DNA of 64,000 nucleotides from Neomonachus schauinslandi (taxonomy: Eukaryota; Chordata; Mammalia; Carnivora; Phocidae). Below, piece by piece: positions 22,665 through 33,928 of the stretch. Where the stretch lies: assembly GCF_002201575.2 (NCBI RefSeq), contig NC_058417.1, forward strand, positions 53,116,422 to 53,180,421, given 5' to 3'. The notes beneath the pieces were generated by a model. It made no database searches and was not told the origin of the DNA. It was given only the letters and a program-made list of their open reading frames with translations. Position 1 is the stretch's first letter. The number at the start of each line of letters is the position of its first letter. A program made the position numbers and the translations under genes.

Positions 22665-23560
22665 GCCTAAAAGGATGTGGAGAAATTGGAACCCTTTACG
22701 CTATCGGCGGGAATGCAAAATGGGGCAGTTGCTGTAGAAAAAGGTATGGTGGCTCTTCAAAAAATTAAAACTCAAGAAATTCTATCAAGTCAATAGAATT
22801 ACCATAGAATCCAGCAATTTTTTAAAAGATTTTAATTATTTATTTGAGAGAGAGAGAGCACAATCAGGGGGAGTCGCAGAGGGAGAGGGAGAAGCAGACC
22901 CCCTGCTGAGCAGGGAGCCGAACCTGGGACTCGATCCCAGGACCCCCGGGATCATGACCCGAGCTGAAGGCAGACGCTTAACGACTCAGTCACCCAGGCA
23001 CCCCAGAATCCAGCAATTCTACTCCCAAAAGAATCGAAAGCAGTCTGGAAGAGATGTTTGTACATCCATGTTCCCAGCACCATTATTCACCATCGTAAAA
23101 AGTGGAAGCAACCCTAGTGTCCGTCAGTAGATGAGTGGATAAACAAAATGCCATCTATACAGACAATAGAATATTATTCGGTTTTAAAAAGGAAGAAAAT
23201 TCTGACATAGGCTACCACATGGATGGACCTCGAAGACATTATGCTAAGTGAAATAAGCCAGTCACAAAAAGGCAATATGTGATTCCCCTTATATGAGGTA
23301 CTAAGAGTAATCAAAATCATAGAGGCAGAAAGTAGGATTGTGGGTGCTGGGAGCTGGGGGAGGGGGAAATGAGGAGTTATTGTTAATGAGTACAGAGTTT
23401 CAGTTATGCAAGATGGAAAAGCTCTGGAGATGGATGGTGGTGATGGCAGCACAACAGTGTGAATATACTTCATGCCACTGAACTAACGCTCTTAAATATG
23501 ATTACGGCAATCCGTTTTGTGTTATGTGTATTTTACTGCAATAGAAAAAAATCGGAAAAA
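22665..23560 (+). repeat. L1 3' end (old L1M type), interrupted
   Basis: Forward L1 3' sequence: 'agtggaagcaaccctagtgt', 'gatgagtggataaacaaaat', 'atggatggacctcgaagaca', and the 3' UTR 'gatggatggtggtgatggca' through 'gtattttactgcaatagaaa'. A CAN-SINE is inserted at 22820-23004. No open ORF2 remains. Confidence 0.88.
22820..23004 (-). mobile_element. CAN-SINE inserted into L1
   Basis: A minus copy with the duplication AGAATCCAGCAATT at 22806-22819 and 23005-23018. The L1 sequence resumes directly after it, so the SINE is the younger element. Confidence 0.94.
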
Positions 23561-24429
23561 GAATAGTAGGGGGTGGACAGCAGTGCAATGGATCGTGGAC
23601 TGGCCTGGGGGCGGGGGGAGGCCACGGCCAGGGGCTGCTCTCAGCAAAGAATCTCAGTAGCCAGTTCACCTGTGATTGGGCAGAAATCAGAGAGACACTG
23701 AAAATTGTTTTTATCCGGATGCCTGGGCGTACGCCTAATTATATGACCTCATGCTGGCTTCCCAAGGCGGCTGACATGGGCCTGCCCAGGGGTGATGGCT
23801 GTTTTGCCAGACAACAGAGCTGCCCAAGGCCATTGCAAGCATGCAGGCCTTCTGAGTGCAGGTGGGTGTGGGCAACCTGTAAGAAATCATTGCAATAATA
23901 TGAGAAAGGTAGTTGGAGGATGCCTTCAACTTCTCCCATTTCCCTATTCTTCCCTACCCACTGCCCCATTTCCCCACCCAGGGAATAATGTGTGTGTGGA
24001 GGGTCTTAGCTTTCCAGGGCTCGGGGGAGGGGGAGGAGGATGTCTATGTTTCCAGTCCCAACCAGCCAATGCTCCACTGTGGAGCCGATCTGTTTCTTCT
24101 GGATGCTTTGTTGGGGTCTGATTCACCTCTGACTGCACAGAGCCAGTTCAGTGGAGCTTTCAGACCCTCCTGCACCCAGCCCCCATCACCGCCCTCAGTG
24201 CCCACCGCAAGAGAGCCCTTTGCTTGGAGGCACAGGTGGGAACAGGAGCCAAGGGGAGGGGGGCTGGTGGAAGCCATTTTGGGGGCTTGTTAGTATGGTT
24301 GGGCAAAGTGCCATCTTGGGAATTTTGTTGCACCTGCCCAGTTAAAGGCAGATGGGTAGCGGTGAAGACACATTTATGGAGAAGTTGGGGAACCAGAGTG
24401 GGGGAAGATTTGCTTTCTTTCCTGTGATT

Positions 24430-24780
24430 TCACAGCTCCAAAAACCCACAGGAAGCAATCCAGGTGCCTTAGCCTGCCTCTCGGCACACCACCACAAACT
24501 GGCCCCAGCTGACCTTTGCAAATTCCTCCTTCATGCTCTCCCCCACAGGGACTGTCAGCTACCACCACCATGATGCATCCCCATCCCCAGAATGTCTTTT
24601 TCCATTGCAACCACCCCTCCCTCCCACACACCATGCCCTCCCCCCAATCTGGAATGCTCTCCCCACTCCTTGCCTTGCAACTCATCACCATTTTTCAGGA
24701 CCAGTTCTGACCCCCAATCCCATTTTTTGGCTGACACGTCTCCTGTCTACCCCAGTCCAGATCTCCAGCGCCCATCCCTG
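24430..24780 (+). repeat. L2-like remnant
   Basis: C/T-rich sequence with L2-type phrases ('aatctggaatgctctcccca', 'caactcatcaccatttttca'). Assignment from memory, divergent. Confidence 0.5.
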
Positions 24781-24904
24781 AACTTGGTTAGCCTGCTTCT
24801 CTGTGGTGGGAAGTACGGGGCTGGCTTATGTTTGGGTGCAGACTCTGCTATCAGCACCAGCCCGGGCACTCTGCCTCGTTGTCTCAGTCGGGCCTCCCAA
24901 TTTT

Positions 24905-25020
24905 GTCACTGTACCCCCACTTTGTAGATGAACAAGGTCGAGTCTTAGAAAAGGAAAGTAATTCTCCCGAAGTCATATGATTAGTAAATGACCCAGCCGG
25001 GATTCAAACCCCTGCGTGCT
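24905..25020 (-). repeat. MIR fragment (reverse)
   Basis: 'actttgtagatgaacaaggt', 'gtcatatgattagtaaatga' and 'gccgggattcaaacccctgc' match reverse MIR. Confidence 0.75.
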
Positions 25021-25619
25021 AGCCCCCAATCCCCTGCTTACAGTTTATATTATCTTGCTTCACTGCCTTAGCCCCAGGAGGAACTTCATTTTATTCATTC
25101 ATGCATTCAGTGAACACTTAATACATGTTTACAATGTGCCAACCACCAGCCAAGCTGTGGAAACACCCAGCCCCTGCTGTCCAGGAGTGTCTGTCCTGGT
25201 TGTGTGTGTAGTCAGCCTTGGTTCTTACACAATGTGTGGGGGATAGGGTAGCACAGGGGAGACTGGGAGGTTTAATTCCCATCGAGTGGGACGAGAAACC
25301 CGAAGGAAGGAGCAGTAAGACAACCTGCCAGACCACAGGCAAATAGATAGCAGAGCCGGGCATCCCACCCTGGGCGCAGGACTTCCGAAGCGCTTACTAC
25401 AGTAATTCGCATGTTCTCAGGATCTTGCCCAATGCATTTTTTGTAGACTTGGACAAGCACCTCGGCAGAGATCCCACAAACGTTTATTATCACCGGTGTT
25501 TGACTTACTTGGTTAATTTTTCTCCTAACTCCGGGAGACCCCCCACAGGATGCTGCGGGATGGGCGGTCACGTGCTCCGGGGCGCCCTCCGCCCCGCCCC
25601 GCGTCCCGGCCCGGCCAGG

Positions 25620-25632
25620 GTTGCTAGGCAAC
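25620..25632 (+). promoter_or_regulatory. DNAI2: RFX X-box motif
   Basis: GTTGCTAGGCAAC is a perfect inverted repeat (GTTGC, three bases, GCAAC) of the form bound by RFX factors, which drive motile-cilia genes. It has 13 rather than 14 positions, a known half-site spacing. Confidence 0.8.
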
Positions 25633-25634
25633 AG

Positions 25635-25640
25635 GTAAAC
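25635..25640 (+). promoter_or_regulatory. DNAI2: Forkhead (FOXJ1-type) core next to X-box
   Basis: GTAAAC begins three bases after the X-box. It fits the forkhead core RYAAAY; the next base is T, not the preferred A. FOXJ1 works with RFX factors at cilia genes, so the pairing is suggestive. Confidence 0.5.
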
Positions 25641-25659
25641 TCCCCGGGTCTGAGCCGTT

Positions 25660-25747
25660 TGAGAAGCGCTGGGGTCGGCGCTGGGGCTCAGGTGCTGGGG
25701 CTCAGGTGCTTCCTTTGCGGCCTGGCGGCGACAGGAAAAGACCGAGG
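25660..25747 (+). other. DNAI2: Probable DNAI2 non-coding exon 1
   Basis: Inferred. The sequence downstream of the X-box ends at ACCGAGG followed by a strong donor (GTAAGG, 25748), and coding exon 2 has only 11 untranslated bases after its acceptor at 31070, so a separate 5' UTR exon is needed. The left end is a guess. Confidence 0.45.
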
Positions 25748-26850
25748 GTAAGGGCGCGGGCCGGGAGGAGTCGAAGGCTGAAGAGGAGAGGAGAGTGAAA
25801 CGGGGAGCCCCCGAGGGTAGTAATCAGCGATGGCGCAAGAAGCTCCTCGTGGGGGCAGCCTGCGGGGGTAGCTCCACCGGACGGTGGGTGCCAGGTGTCC
25901 CCGCCCCATCCGTCCCGGTTGCCCTCGGTACTCTGAGTCACAGGACCCTGCAGGTTCTGGTCGCCTAGCCTCCTACACCCCGTGCTCCCAGTCAGTCTGG
26001 TCCAGATCCACCAGTCTCCTGGAGGGGCGGGAGACCTCTAAAGGGTTCTCAGCTGGCTGGCTGGAAAGTACAATCTGGCCTGGAGTAGCGGGAGGTGGGC
26101 TTTCTGTTAAGGGAGGGAAGGGAATTCATAATTATTGATCACTGACTAGGCGGCAGTTCTCGTAAATGCATGGCTTTATTTACTCCTTAACCCGAGGGGG
26201 ACATTCTTATTCCCATTGGATACCATGCTCAAGGTCACACATTTAGTTTCACCTTCCTGCAACACATTCAAAGTTTATCACAATCTCTGGAACCACAGAA
26301 GTGTATTATTGGCTTTTAGACCCTGTGCTTCCCCCTCTCACATCTTTATCTAGCTGTGCTTTGTTTTTCTGATCAGAAATGGAAGAGGAGGGGGCAGAGA
26401 GTTTTAGGGGAGAACGCCAGGACCCGGCTGGTACTCGGCATGGGACAGAGGGAGTGTTGGGCTCTTTCCTACACCAGGTGCTGGGGACAGGGCTGAGGGA
26501 AAAGTCCATAGTCTGCCCTCAAGGAGACAGTGTTGTAGTGGGGAGAGCAGGTAAACACCAACGCAGCACCCTTCAGTCCTGGGGACCTCCTCCCACCTCT
26601 GCCTGGCCTCATCCTCCACGTGCTTGGAGCTCACCCCAGGTTGACCCCAGTGTGCCTCGCGTTGCCCTGGTAGGATGCCCTGGTAGGGGGCCGGGTGGAT
26701 TCCTAGGGAGATCTGCCTCATTTGAAAGCAAATGAGTCCCTTAGGACCCCACATTCTAGAAGGTGCACAAAGACATAAGAAAGAGGGAAGGAAGCTCTCC
26801 ACCTGCATTCCTCTGCCCGGTGACCAGGTGTCACACAGAGGCGCAAAGAC

Positions 26851-26866
26851 GGGGGGGGGGGGGGGG
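26851..26866 (+). repeat. G16 homopolymer
   Basis: Sixteen consecutive G residues in DNAI2 intron 1. The length is probably uncertain in the assembly. Confidence 0.9.
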
Positions 26867-28387
26867 CGCCCCCAGGGACCACGAGGACGAGGAAAATGTT
26901 CTCATGTTTATGTTAGGTGGAGTCCAGCACGGAGGGAAAGCAGCCGCCCCCCTCTTGCCTCCCTACTAAGCGCCCAAACTGAGCTCCCCAGTGCCACCCC
27001 TCCCTCAGTCCCACCCCAAGCTTGGAAAACACACTTTCTCTTAAGTCAGGGAGGTTCTTGCCAGGAATCACTTTGCTCGAGGTCATTGCACAAGAGGTCA
27101 TTGCACACGAGCACAATTGGTGAAGGTTCCAATCCGACTGTCCTGGGACATAGGAGACAGTCTTCGTTTTGATGTTCAGACCCACACATCTCCAGCCCTG
27201 TGCATTCTTGTGTTTGAGACTCCCAGCAGAGTGCTGCCTGCCCCTGGGTCTCTAGGTTCCCACGGGTGGGGGCCCCCTCCCCAAACTCCCAAAGGGCAGC
27301 AATACCGCCCCCACCCCCCTCGGAAGCCCCCTTTGCAGACAGACAGCAGGGCCCGGGGAAGCCCAGCCAGTGGTGCTTGTCTCACAAGCGGGGAAAGACC
27401 TCCTGAGACCCCCACGCTGACCCCGCTATTCATCTTTGGGTCCTGCCAGCTTGTGAGAAAGAGCCCGCTCTGGGTCCCTGAATGAGCTGTCTTCCCATCA
27501 CCGGGCCAGCCTTTAAATGTCCCCTCTGTCTGCCTCCAGATAGAAAACAATGCCTCTGTTCTCCCTCCTGGCTTGGCCTTGGGAGGCACCAAGAAGGAAA
27601 GCAAAGCTGTTTAAAATATGATCTGAGCTAAAGAGGCTATTTTTGTGCCCCTGGAGTTTCCTCATGCTCTTAAACCTCCTTGTGTCTCCAGAGAGCTGGC
27701 TTTTTCAGCAATTGTTTTTTCACAGAAGGAGAGCCAGGCGGCCCGTGACTCTGGGGACCCCGGAGCCGCCCTGTGGCCCTTCAACACTTGCCCATGTAGA
27801 ATGAACACATTAGGGCCACCTCCTGCAAGTCGTGTTTCTCTTCCCACCCTCTGCTGTCCAAGCCGTCGCTTCTACCTGTCCTGGTATAGGAGAATTTCCA
27901 AACCGTGAGAAAGAGCGGGAAAATCCTGTTTTCTGCAAGTCTGATTCAGGTCCAGCCATTCTGGGGCTGGGAGTGGGTTGGGCGGCGCTGTCTTGGAGCA
28001 ACAATGGATGTGGATGTAAAGGGACCTAGAAGTTAACCCTCCCACCCTCACCCCCTCGCCCCTGCCTCAGCTGCTCCAAGGCCAAGGCCACCCCAGGCAC
28101 ATGCTCCTGGGTTGTCGCACAGCTCATGGCCCTCTATTGCAGGGACCAGCAGCCAGGACCCATTGGTCGGGTTCCTTGCAGCCTTGGAGGTGAGGGGAGG
28201 CAGATTAGACACATCTCTGGTCATAATATTCATCTGGGGAAATTGAGAAAAAACAAATTTCCAGGCCCCGCCCCAGACACAGCGTCAGCATTTGCAAGAG
28301 GGGGCCTGGGAATCTCCATATTGCAAATGAACATCCCAGGTTTGAGACATGCTAGCTGAGAGATTAAGAACCCTCACTTTAAGTCGG

Positions 28388-28552
28388 TGGTTCTCAACCC
28401 TGGCTGCACGCTGGAGTTACCTAGGGAGTTTGAAACATCCCATGGAGAGACTCTGATTTCATTTGTCTGCAGTTTAACCTGAGCATTGTGATTTTATAAA
28501 GCCCTCCAGGAGTTTCTAAACCTATAGCCAAGGTTAAGAATCACTGCTTTAG
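28388..28552 (+). repeat. hAT-Charlie (MER3/MER20-like) element
   Basis: 'ggtggttctcaaccctggct' at one end and 'aggttaagaatcactgcttt' at the other form imperfect terminal inverted repeats around 'agccctccaggag', typical of short hAT elements. The exact name is uncertain. Confidence 0.55.
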
Positions 28553-28735
28553 AGCCAGACGGCCCTGGGCCCTGGCTCTGCCTCAACTTAAGAACTGTGA
28601 CCTTTGACAAGGTGTTTAAGTTCTCTGGGCATTGGTTTCTTCATATGCAAAATGAGAATTGTATCTGGGGGGCTGTGGGGGGCAAGCAGTGAGGGTACCT
28701 GCAAACTGCTGTTCATAGCACTCGGGACCCGCAGA
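28553..28735 (+). repeat. MIR SINE
   Basis: 'ctggctctgcctcaacttaa', 'gacctttgacaaggtgttta' and 'tggtttcttcatatgcaaaa' follow the MIR core. Confidence 0.75.
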
Positions 28736-29465
28736 TATCAATATATTCCGGATGCAAGTCCTTTATCAGATACGATTTACAGGTATTTTCTCCAAGTCTG
28801 TGGCTTTTCATTTTCTTAATGTTATGTTTTTTGGGGTTTTGTGTTTTTTGTTTTTTTTTTTTTTAGAGAGAGAGAGCATGTGTATGTGAGGTGGGAGTGG
28901 GAGGTGCAGAGACAGAATCTTAAGCAGGCTCCACGCCCAGTGTGCAACCCAACACGGGACTTAATCTCACGACCTAGAGAGCAAGACCTGAGCCAAGACC
29001 AAGAGTGGGAGGCTTAACCAACTGAGCTCCAATGTTATCTTTTGAGGTGCAGAGTTTTTAATTTGAATGAAGTCCAATTTATTATTGTGTTTGCTTTTAT
29101 GGACCATACTTCTGATGCCATTATCTAAGGAATCTGGTCTATCAGGGTCATGAAGATTTCCCTCTGTGTTCTTCCCCCTTAGTTTTATAGTTTTAGCTGT
29201 TACGTTAAGGCCCGTGATCCATTTTGCATTAATCTGTGTGTGTGTGGTGTGAGGTAGGGAGTCCAATGTCATTCTGTCCCGTGTGAACACCCAGTTGGCC
29301 CAGCACCATTTGTTGAAGAGACCATCATTTCTCCTTTGAGCTGCCTTAGTACCTTTTACAAAAATCAGTTGGCCATAAATATAAAGGTTTATTTCTGAAC
29401 TCTTGATGCCTTTCCATTGATACATATGTCCATCCTTACGCCAGTACCATGCCTTCTTGATTATT
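28736..29465 (-). repeat. L1 ORF2 remnant, reverse, split by SINE
   Basis: Reverse-strand L1 ORF2 sequence. The minus translation still shows LINE-1 phrases (for example NKWCWANWVFTRDRM and NAKWITGLNV) but the frame is broken and truncated. A CAN-SINE sits at 28827-29030. Decayed; not a functional gene. Confidence 0.85.
28827..29030 (-). mobile_element. Old CAN-SINE inside L1
   Basis: A diverged minus copy with GA-rich middle, 'atctcacgacctagagagca' and 'cttaaccaactgagc', lacking the last head bases. The short duplication AATGTTAT is at 28819-28826 and 29031-29038. Confidence 0.8.
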
Positions 29466-30714
29466 CAGCTTTAAGTAAATGTTTGCTGAATGAGTAAGTG
29501 AAAGAATGGAAACTATATATAAGGCATGAAGTCTGGCATTCACAAAACCTATAAGTTCCTAGAAAAGTCTGTGTAATTAGATTTCTTTTTTTTAAAAAAA
29601 ACAGACTCACGTTGAGTGCCCCGGAGGGCATCCTTGGGCAAAAACTCCAGTACAATGTTGCTTGGTAAAATGAGGGACTCCCCTAGCATCTCTTGCATTT
29701 TTCATCTGTTTCCTAAGTTTGGACATTTGTCTGTGGGTTTTACTGAAAGCAGGACCCATGTCCTCCAAGTACCTTCCCACAAGGTCCCTATTCAGTTCAA
29801 AGCTAGCAACACCTGCTCACAGGCAAAAGCCTAAACTCTGGGTGACCAAAGACCTTCTATTGTAAATCCGATCATGGCAAGGCTCTTGTCCAGCTGTCCT
29901 CCCCATGGCTCCCACCCACTCATCCAAGGGCTCTGTGCAGTCCCAGGAGCCTCACAGACCCACAGTCTGAGCTCTGGGGAACTTGCCATCAAAGACATGC
30001 TTTCTAAGAGTTAGGTGTGGCCACAAAGGGTGACTGTGCTTACCTCCACAGTACAGTATTATAGACTCATCAGCTGGCCAGCCATGGAAGTCACCAAGGA
30101 GCTCTCAGACCCCACAGAGTCTCCTGGTGTGACAGGGGTCAGTGAAGAGAAGAGCCATCTGTGGGAACTGCCCACTGCGTTTCGAAGACTTCCGGTTAGC
30201 ATCCGTGCGGCGGAGCCTTGCCTTCCAGCTGTGCTGCAGCCTGAGTACGTCAGGTGTTGCAGTGACTGAGTGGTCTAGCCACGGTCAAGCAGCTAGGGAG
30301 CGGCAGGACCAGACCTTGAGGTCAGCGCCCAGCCCAGCCTGCTTTCCAATTCCCCACTGCACCCTTTGTGACCAGTCTTTCAAAGGCTCAACTATTCTGC
30401 CTGTTGGGAAGTGGGCTGGCTCTCTCCCCTTCTCCGGAGGACTCCCAGCCCCGTCGTGGTTGGAGTGATGTAGAGGGAAGAGGCTCCAGTGGGGCCCCCG
30501 GGCGTGGCGGAGCGTAGAGTCCAGTAACCTAGAACTCTGGGAAGGGAGTTGTGGACAATCAGGTGGTTGGGTGGGAGTTTCCAGAGGGGCCTGGGGCTCT
30601 CAAATCCGTGTGCTGTATGACCAGGTCCAGTGTGTGGCAGGGGATTTAGTCCAACATAATCGCCTCAATATTTCTTCCTGCCCCCCAATAACCATATTAG
30701 CTCAGTAAACACTA

Positions 30715-30908
30715 TCATTTAGTGAGTAAGAGCCGTGGAGTCAGGCAGAGTGGCTGGACCCCTTATTAGCCATGTGGTCCTGGGCAGGGGACTCAGAGCA
30801 TCTCTAAGTATGAGATTCCTCCAAAGTAGAATGGTGATGCTATTGTCCACCTCAGAGGGCAAATGCAAGAACGGAACCAGATAATGCACGTAGTCATTAC
30901 TCAATAAA
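30715..30908 (+). repeat. MIR SINE
   Basis: 'agtaagagccgtggagtcag', 'attagccatgtggtcctggg' and the terminal 'gtagtcattactcaataaat' match MIR. It ends about 160 bases before DNAI2 coding exon 2. Confidence 0.8.
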
Positions 30909-31070
30909 TGATTTTTTTTTTAATGCAGATGTGGCTTCTGAACAAATCCCCTAGGACCCGTCCCCTCCACCAGACTGGGAATCTGGAACCAACCCTGGGG
31001 AGGCCCGTGGGGACAGGGAAGCAGCCAGGTGGGGCCCCTTACTGCACACCCTCCCTCTGTCCCCCTGCAG

Positions 31071-31264
31071 CTGCCGGGACCATGGAGATCGTGTATGTGT
31101 ACGTCAAGAAGCGAAGCGAGTTCGGGAAGCAATGCAACTTCTCCGACCGCCAGGCGGAGCTGAACATCGACATCCCGCCCAACCCCGAGCTGGCCGAGCA
31201 GTTTGTGGAGCGGAACCCGGTGGACACGGGCATCCAGTGCTCCACTAGCATGTCAGAACACGAG
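31071..31264 (+). CDS. DNAI2: DNAI2 exon 2, start codon (residues 1-61)
   Basis: The acceptor CTGCAG ends at 31070. Eleven 5' UTR bases precede the ATG at 31082, in the context GGGACCATGG. The protein starts MEIVYVYVKKRSEFGKQCNF, the invariant DNAI2 N-terminus. The donor GTGGGG starts at 31265 in phase 0. Confidence 0.97.
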
Positions 31265-33889
31265 GTGGGGCCCTGCCCTGGGGCACTGGGCCGGTGGAGC
31301 TGTAGTTGGGCAGGGTGGCCAGCCAGGGTGGTAAGGAGGACAGGGTGACTCCATCTGGGTGACTGGTAGCCAGTTAGAGTGGCCCAGTGCAGATGCTGGA
31401 AGTATGAGGGCAGAATGACCCCATGACCCACCACGGTGCCCAGGGGCAGGAAAAGACCCCGAGCCAGCCATTCCCCAGGCCAGGTGAATGTGACTCAGGT
31501 GGCTCACTCTCCCGTGGGCTCTGGTCTTACCCCCTAAGACTCTTTAACTAGAGTCGTCTGAGGCATGTGGTGCAGCTGGGAGAGGTAAACTGAGAGAGTG
31601 GGGATTCGGATCTACAGGCACCTGTCCCGCTTGTGAAAAGGAAAGGGTGCCACGGAAAGTTCTGGTCAAAGGGGCCTCCATGATAGGAGAGCGGAGCGTC
31701 ATGTTGCAGTTCGAGCTCCCTGCCTGTCTAAAGCGGGTGGGTGAGCCGCCTCGATTACGGCAAGCGCCGCTGAGAGAAAACTAGCTTGAAGGAGAGAAGC
31801 CACTTGGTCATGTCCCAAATCAACCCGGTGAAAATCACACTTGTTTGGCCAAAAACACTTCGTGGGTGGTTCCAGTAACTCACGGTTCAAACGCACTGAG
31901 TTCCTTGCTCTCCCAGAGCTGATTGCTGTCACAGGGACCGGGGTGATGCTGTCCTCGGAGTAGCCAACTAAACAGGATGGCCTTAGGGTCTCCAGCCCGT
32001 GAAGACTTGTTGCTTTTGTGAGCCCTGGCTTAGAAAGGAAAGAAAGGGAGTGACTGCTTACTGGGTTTGGGGTCTCCATTTGGGGTGATGAGAAAGTTCT
32101 AGAACTAGATGGAGGCAATGGTGGCACAACATCAGGGAGGTCCTTAATGCCGCAGAATTGTACACTTTTAAATGGCTAAAATAGTACATTTTATATGTAT
32201 TTTACCACAATTTTTAAAATGGCGGTGGGAATAGAAAGGAGGCAAAGCGACAAGTTTAAGGGATAAACTACATCTGTATCTACCATCCTCCCTGCCACAG
32301 AGAACGGGCAGAGCAATCCCCACCTTTACATCATTTCCCTGTTTCTTTTTTTTTTTTTTAAGATTTTATTTATTCATTTGAGACACAGAGATACAGAGAG
32401 ATAGAGAGAGCATGAGAAGGGAGAGAGGCAGAGGGAGAGGGAGAAGCAGGATCCCTGCTGAGCCAGGAGCCCGATGTGGGGCTCGATCCCAGGACCCTGG
32501 GATCATGACCTGAGCCGAAGGCAGACGCTTAACCATCTGAGCCACCCAGGCGCCCGCATTTCCCTGTTTCAATACCCGTGACATTGTTAATGGTAAGGCA
32601 GAGCAGGCTCATTTGCTTCTTTTCCTTTGGGACCGCACAGAACAGATGGGTGGACTCCTCTGGTCATTAGGGTTTACGTAGAGTCAAAATTGGATTTCCC
32701 ACGGCCAGTGGCATCGGCCACAAAGCGGCTAGCTCTGTAAGGCAGCACTTCCGTGGCTACCAGTGACCATCTGAGGACCAGAAAGTTCCTTGCTGGAACC
32801 TGACAGAATTATGGCTTTGGCCAGAAGCACCTCATCGGTCCATCCCTGTGTGTTCGGGGCCCCGGAGGGGCAGGGGGCCCGCGATCCTGCTTGGCGGAAA
32901 TGTCCTCATGTTTACACCTGGGGCAGGCATGTTCTCACCCGCGGCTCTTTGTTCAGGCCAACACGGAGCGGTTTGAGATGGAGACCCGGGGGATTAACCA
33001 TGTTGAGGGCGGCTGGCCCAAGGATGTGAACCCCCTGGAGCTGGAGCAGACGATCCGGTTCCGGAAGAAGGTGGAGAAGGATGAGAACTACGTCAACGCC
33101 ATCATGCAGCTTGGCTCGGTGAGGCTTCGTTCAGCCCCAGCCATCACTCGGGCTCCCTGCCTGCACGTGAAGCCCTGGGTGTGCCTGGCCCTGTGCTCGG
33201 CTTCTGTGGCTACTTGGGGCAAGAGCACTGACTACCTTCAGGAACCTTCTATCTGGGAGCAGGCAGACCCAGTCCATAACAGCAGACCATAGGGGAAGAT
33301 GGGAGGGTACAAGTGCTAGGCAGGCTTTAGGAGGACTCTGACAAGTGCTCCCCTTGAGCAAAGAGGACCCCAAAGAACCCTCCCAGCAACCACCTGCCAG
33401 TAGGGATCATTCATTCATTCAGCACATTTGGACTGAGCTTCGAGCCTCTGCCAGGCACAGCAGAGATTGCAAAAATGAATTGCAAAAAAAAATTGCAAAA
33501 ATTCACCTACATCCTGCCCCAAAGAGTTTATAGTCCACTGGAGGTCAAAGACAAATACAGAGATAACTCCGTATAATGTAGAAAGACATGCTGTAAGAGG
33601 AGGGATGACTTGCTATTTTGCTCCATAAAGAGGGAGACTTGATTTCCTGTTGAGGGGATCAGGGAAGGTTTCCTGGAAAAGGAAGCCCTTGAGCTTGGGC
33701 TTTTCCTTGTTGGACATCTGGAAAAATGGGGAGGGCCCTCTGGGTGGCAGGACCAGAAGATGGGTGCTATATATGGAGTGATTACTAGTTCTGTTTGACT
33801 GGAGCAGTGTTTCTTCACCTTTTTTTTCATTGTTGTCCCTCAATGAGCCTTTTTAGACATTTTTTCCTAATTGCCTTCCCCATGACATT

Positions 33890-33928
<39 letters not shown>

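Larger units (their letters stand above)
20618..25544. other. TTYH2-DNAI2 intergenic region
   Basis: About 4.9 kb between the TTYH2 poly(A) site and the DNAI2 promoter. It contains three CAN-SINEs, an L1 3' end split by one of them, an L2-like segment (about 24430-24780) and a MIR reverse fragment (about 24905-25020). I see no exon, RNA gene or conserved-looking element. Confidence 0.7.
25545..25747 (+). promoter_or_regulatory. DNAI2: DNAI2 promoter (GC-rich, X-box)
   Basis: A compact CpG-rich block 5.3 kb upstream of the first DNAI2 coding exon and on the same side as expected for its promoter. It holds an E-box CACGTG (25569-25574), GC boxes (CCGCCCCGCCCC at about 25590), an RFX-type X-box (25620-25632) and a forkhead core (25635-25640). 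No TATA box is seen. A donor-like GTAAGG at 25748 could end a non-coding exon 1. DNAI2 assignment is by position and the ciliary X-box; the start site is not determined. Confidence 0.7.
25748..31070 (+). other. DNAI2: DNAI2 intron 1 (inferred)
   Basis: About 5.3 kb. It carries a MIR-like reverse piece (about 26128-26250), a 16-G run (26851-26866), an hAT-like element (about 28388-28552), a MIR (about 28540-28735), a reverse L1 split by a SINE (28735-29465) and a MIR (about 30715-30908). The stretch 26900-28380 is mostly single-copy with no recognised exon. Confidence 0.6.
31265..32956 (+). other. DNAI2: DNAI2 intron 2
   Basis: A 1.7 kb intron with an L1 3' UTR fragment (about 32075-32225) and a CAN-SINE (32346-32556). 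No other feature seen. Confidence 0.7.

Noticed and set aside
25425..25751. 108-codon + frame across the DNAI2 promoter
   Set aside because: It spans the promoter, X-box and probable exon 1; no family resemblance, and the strong donor at 25748 interrupts it.
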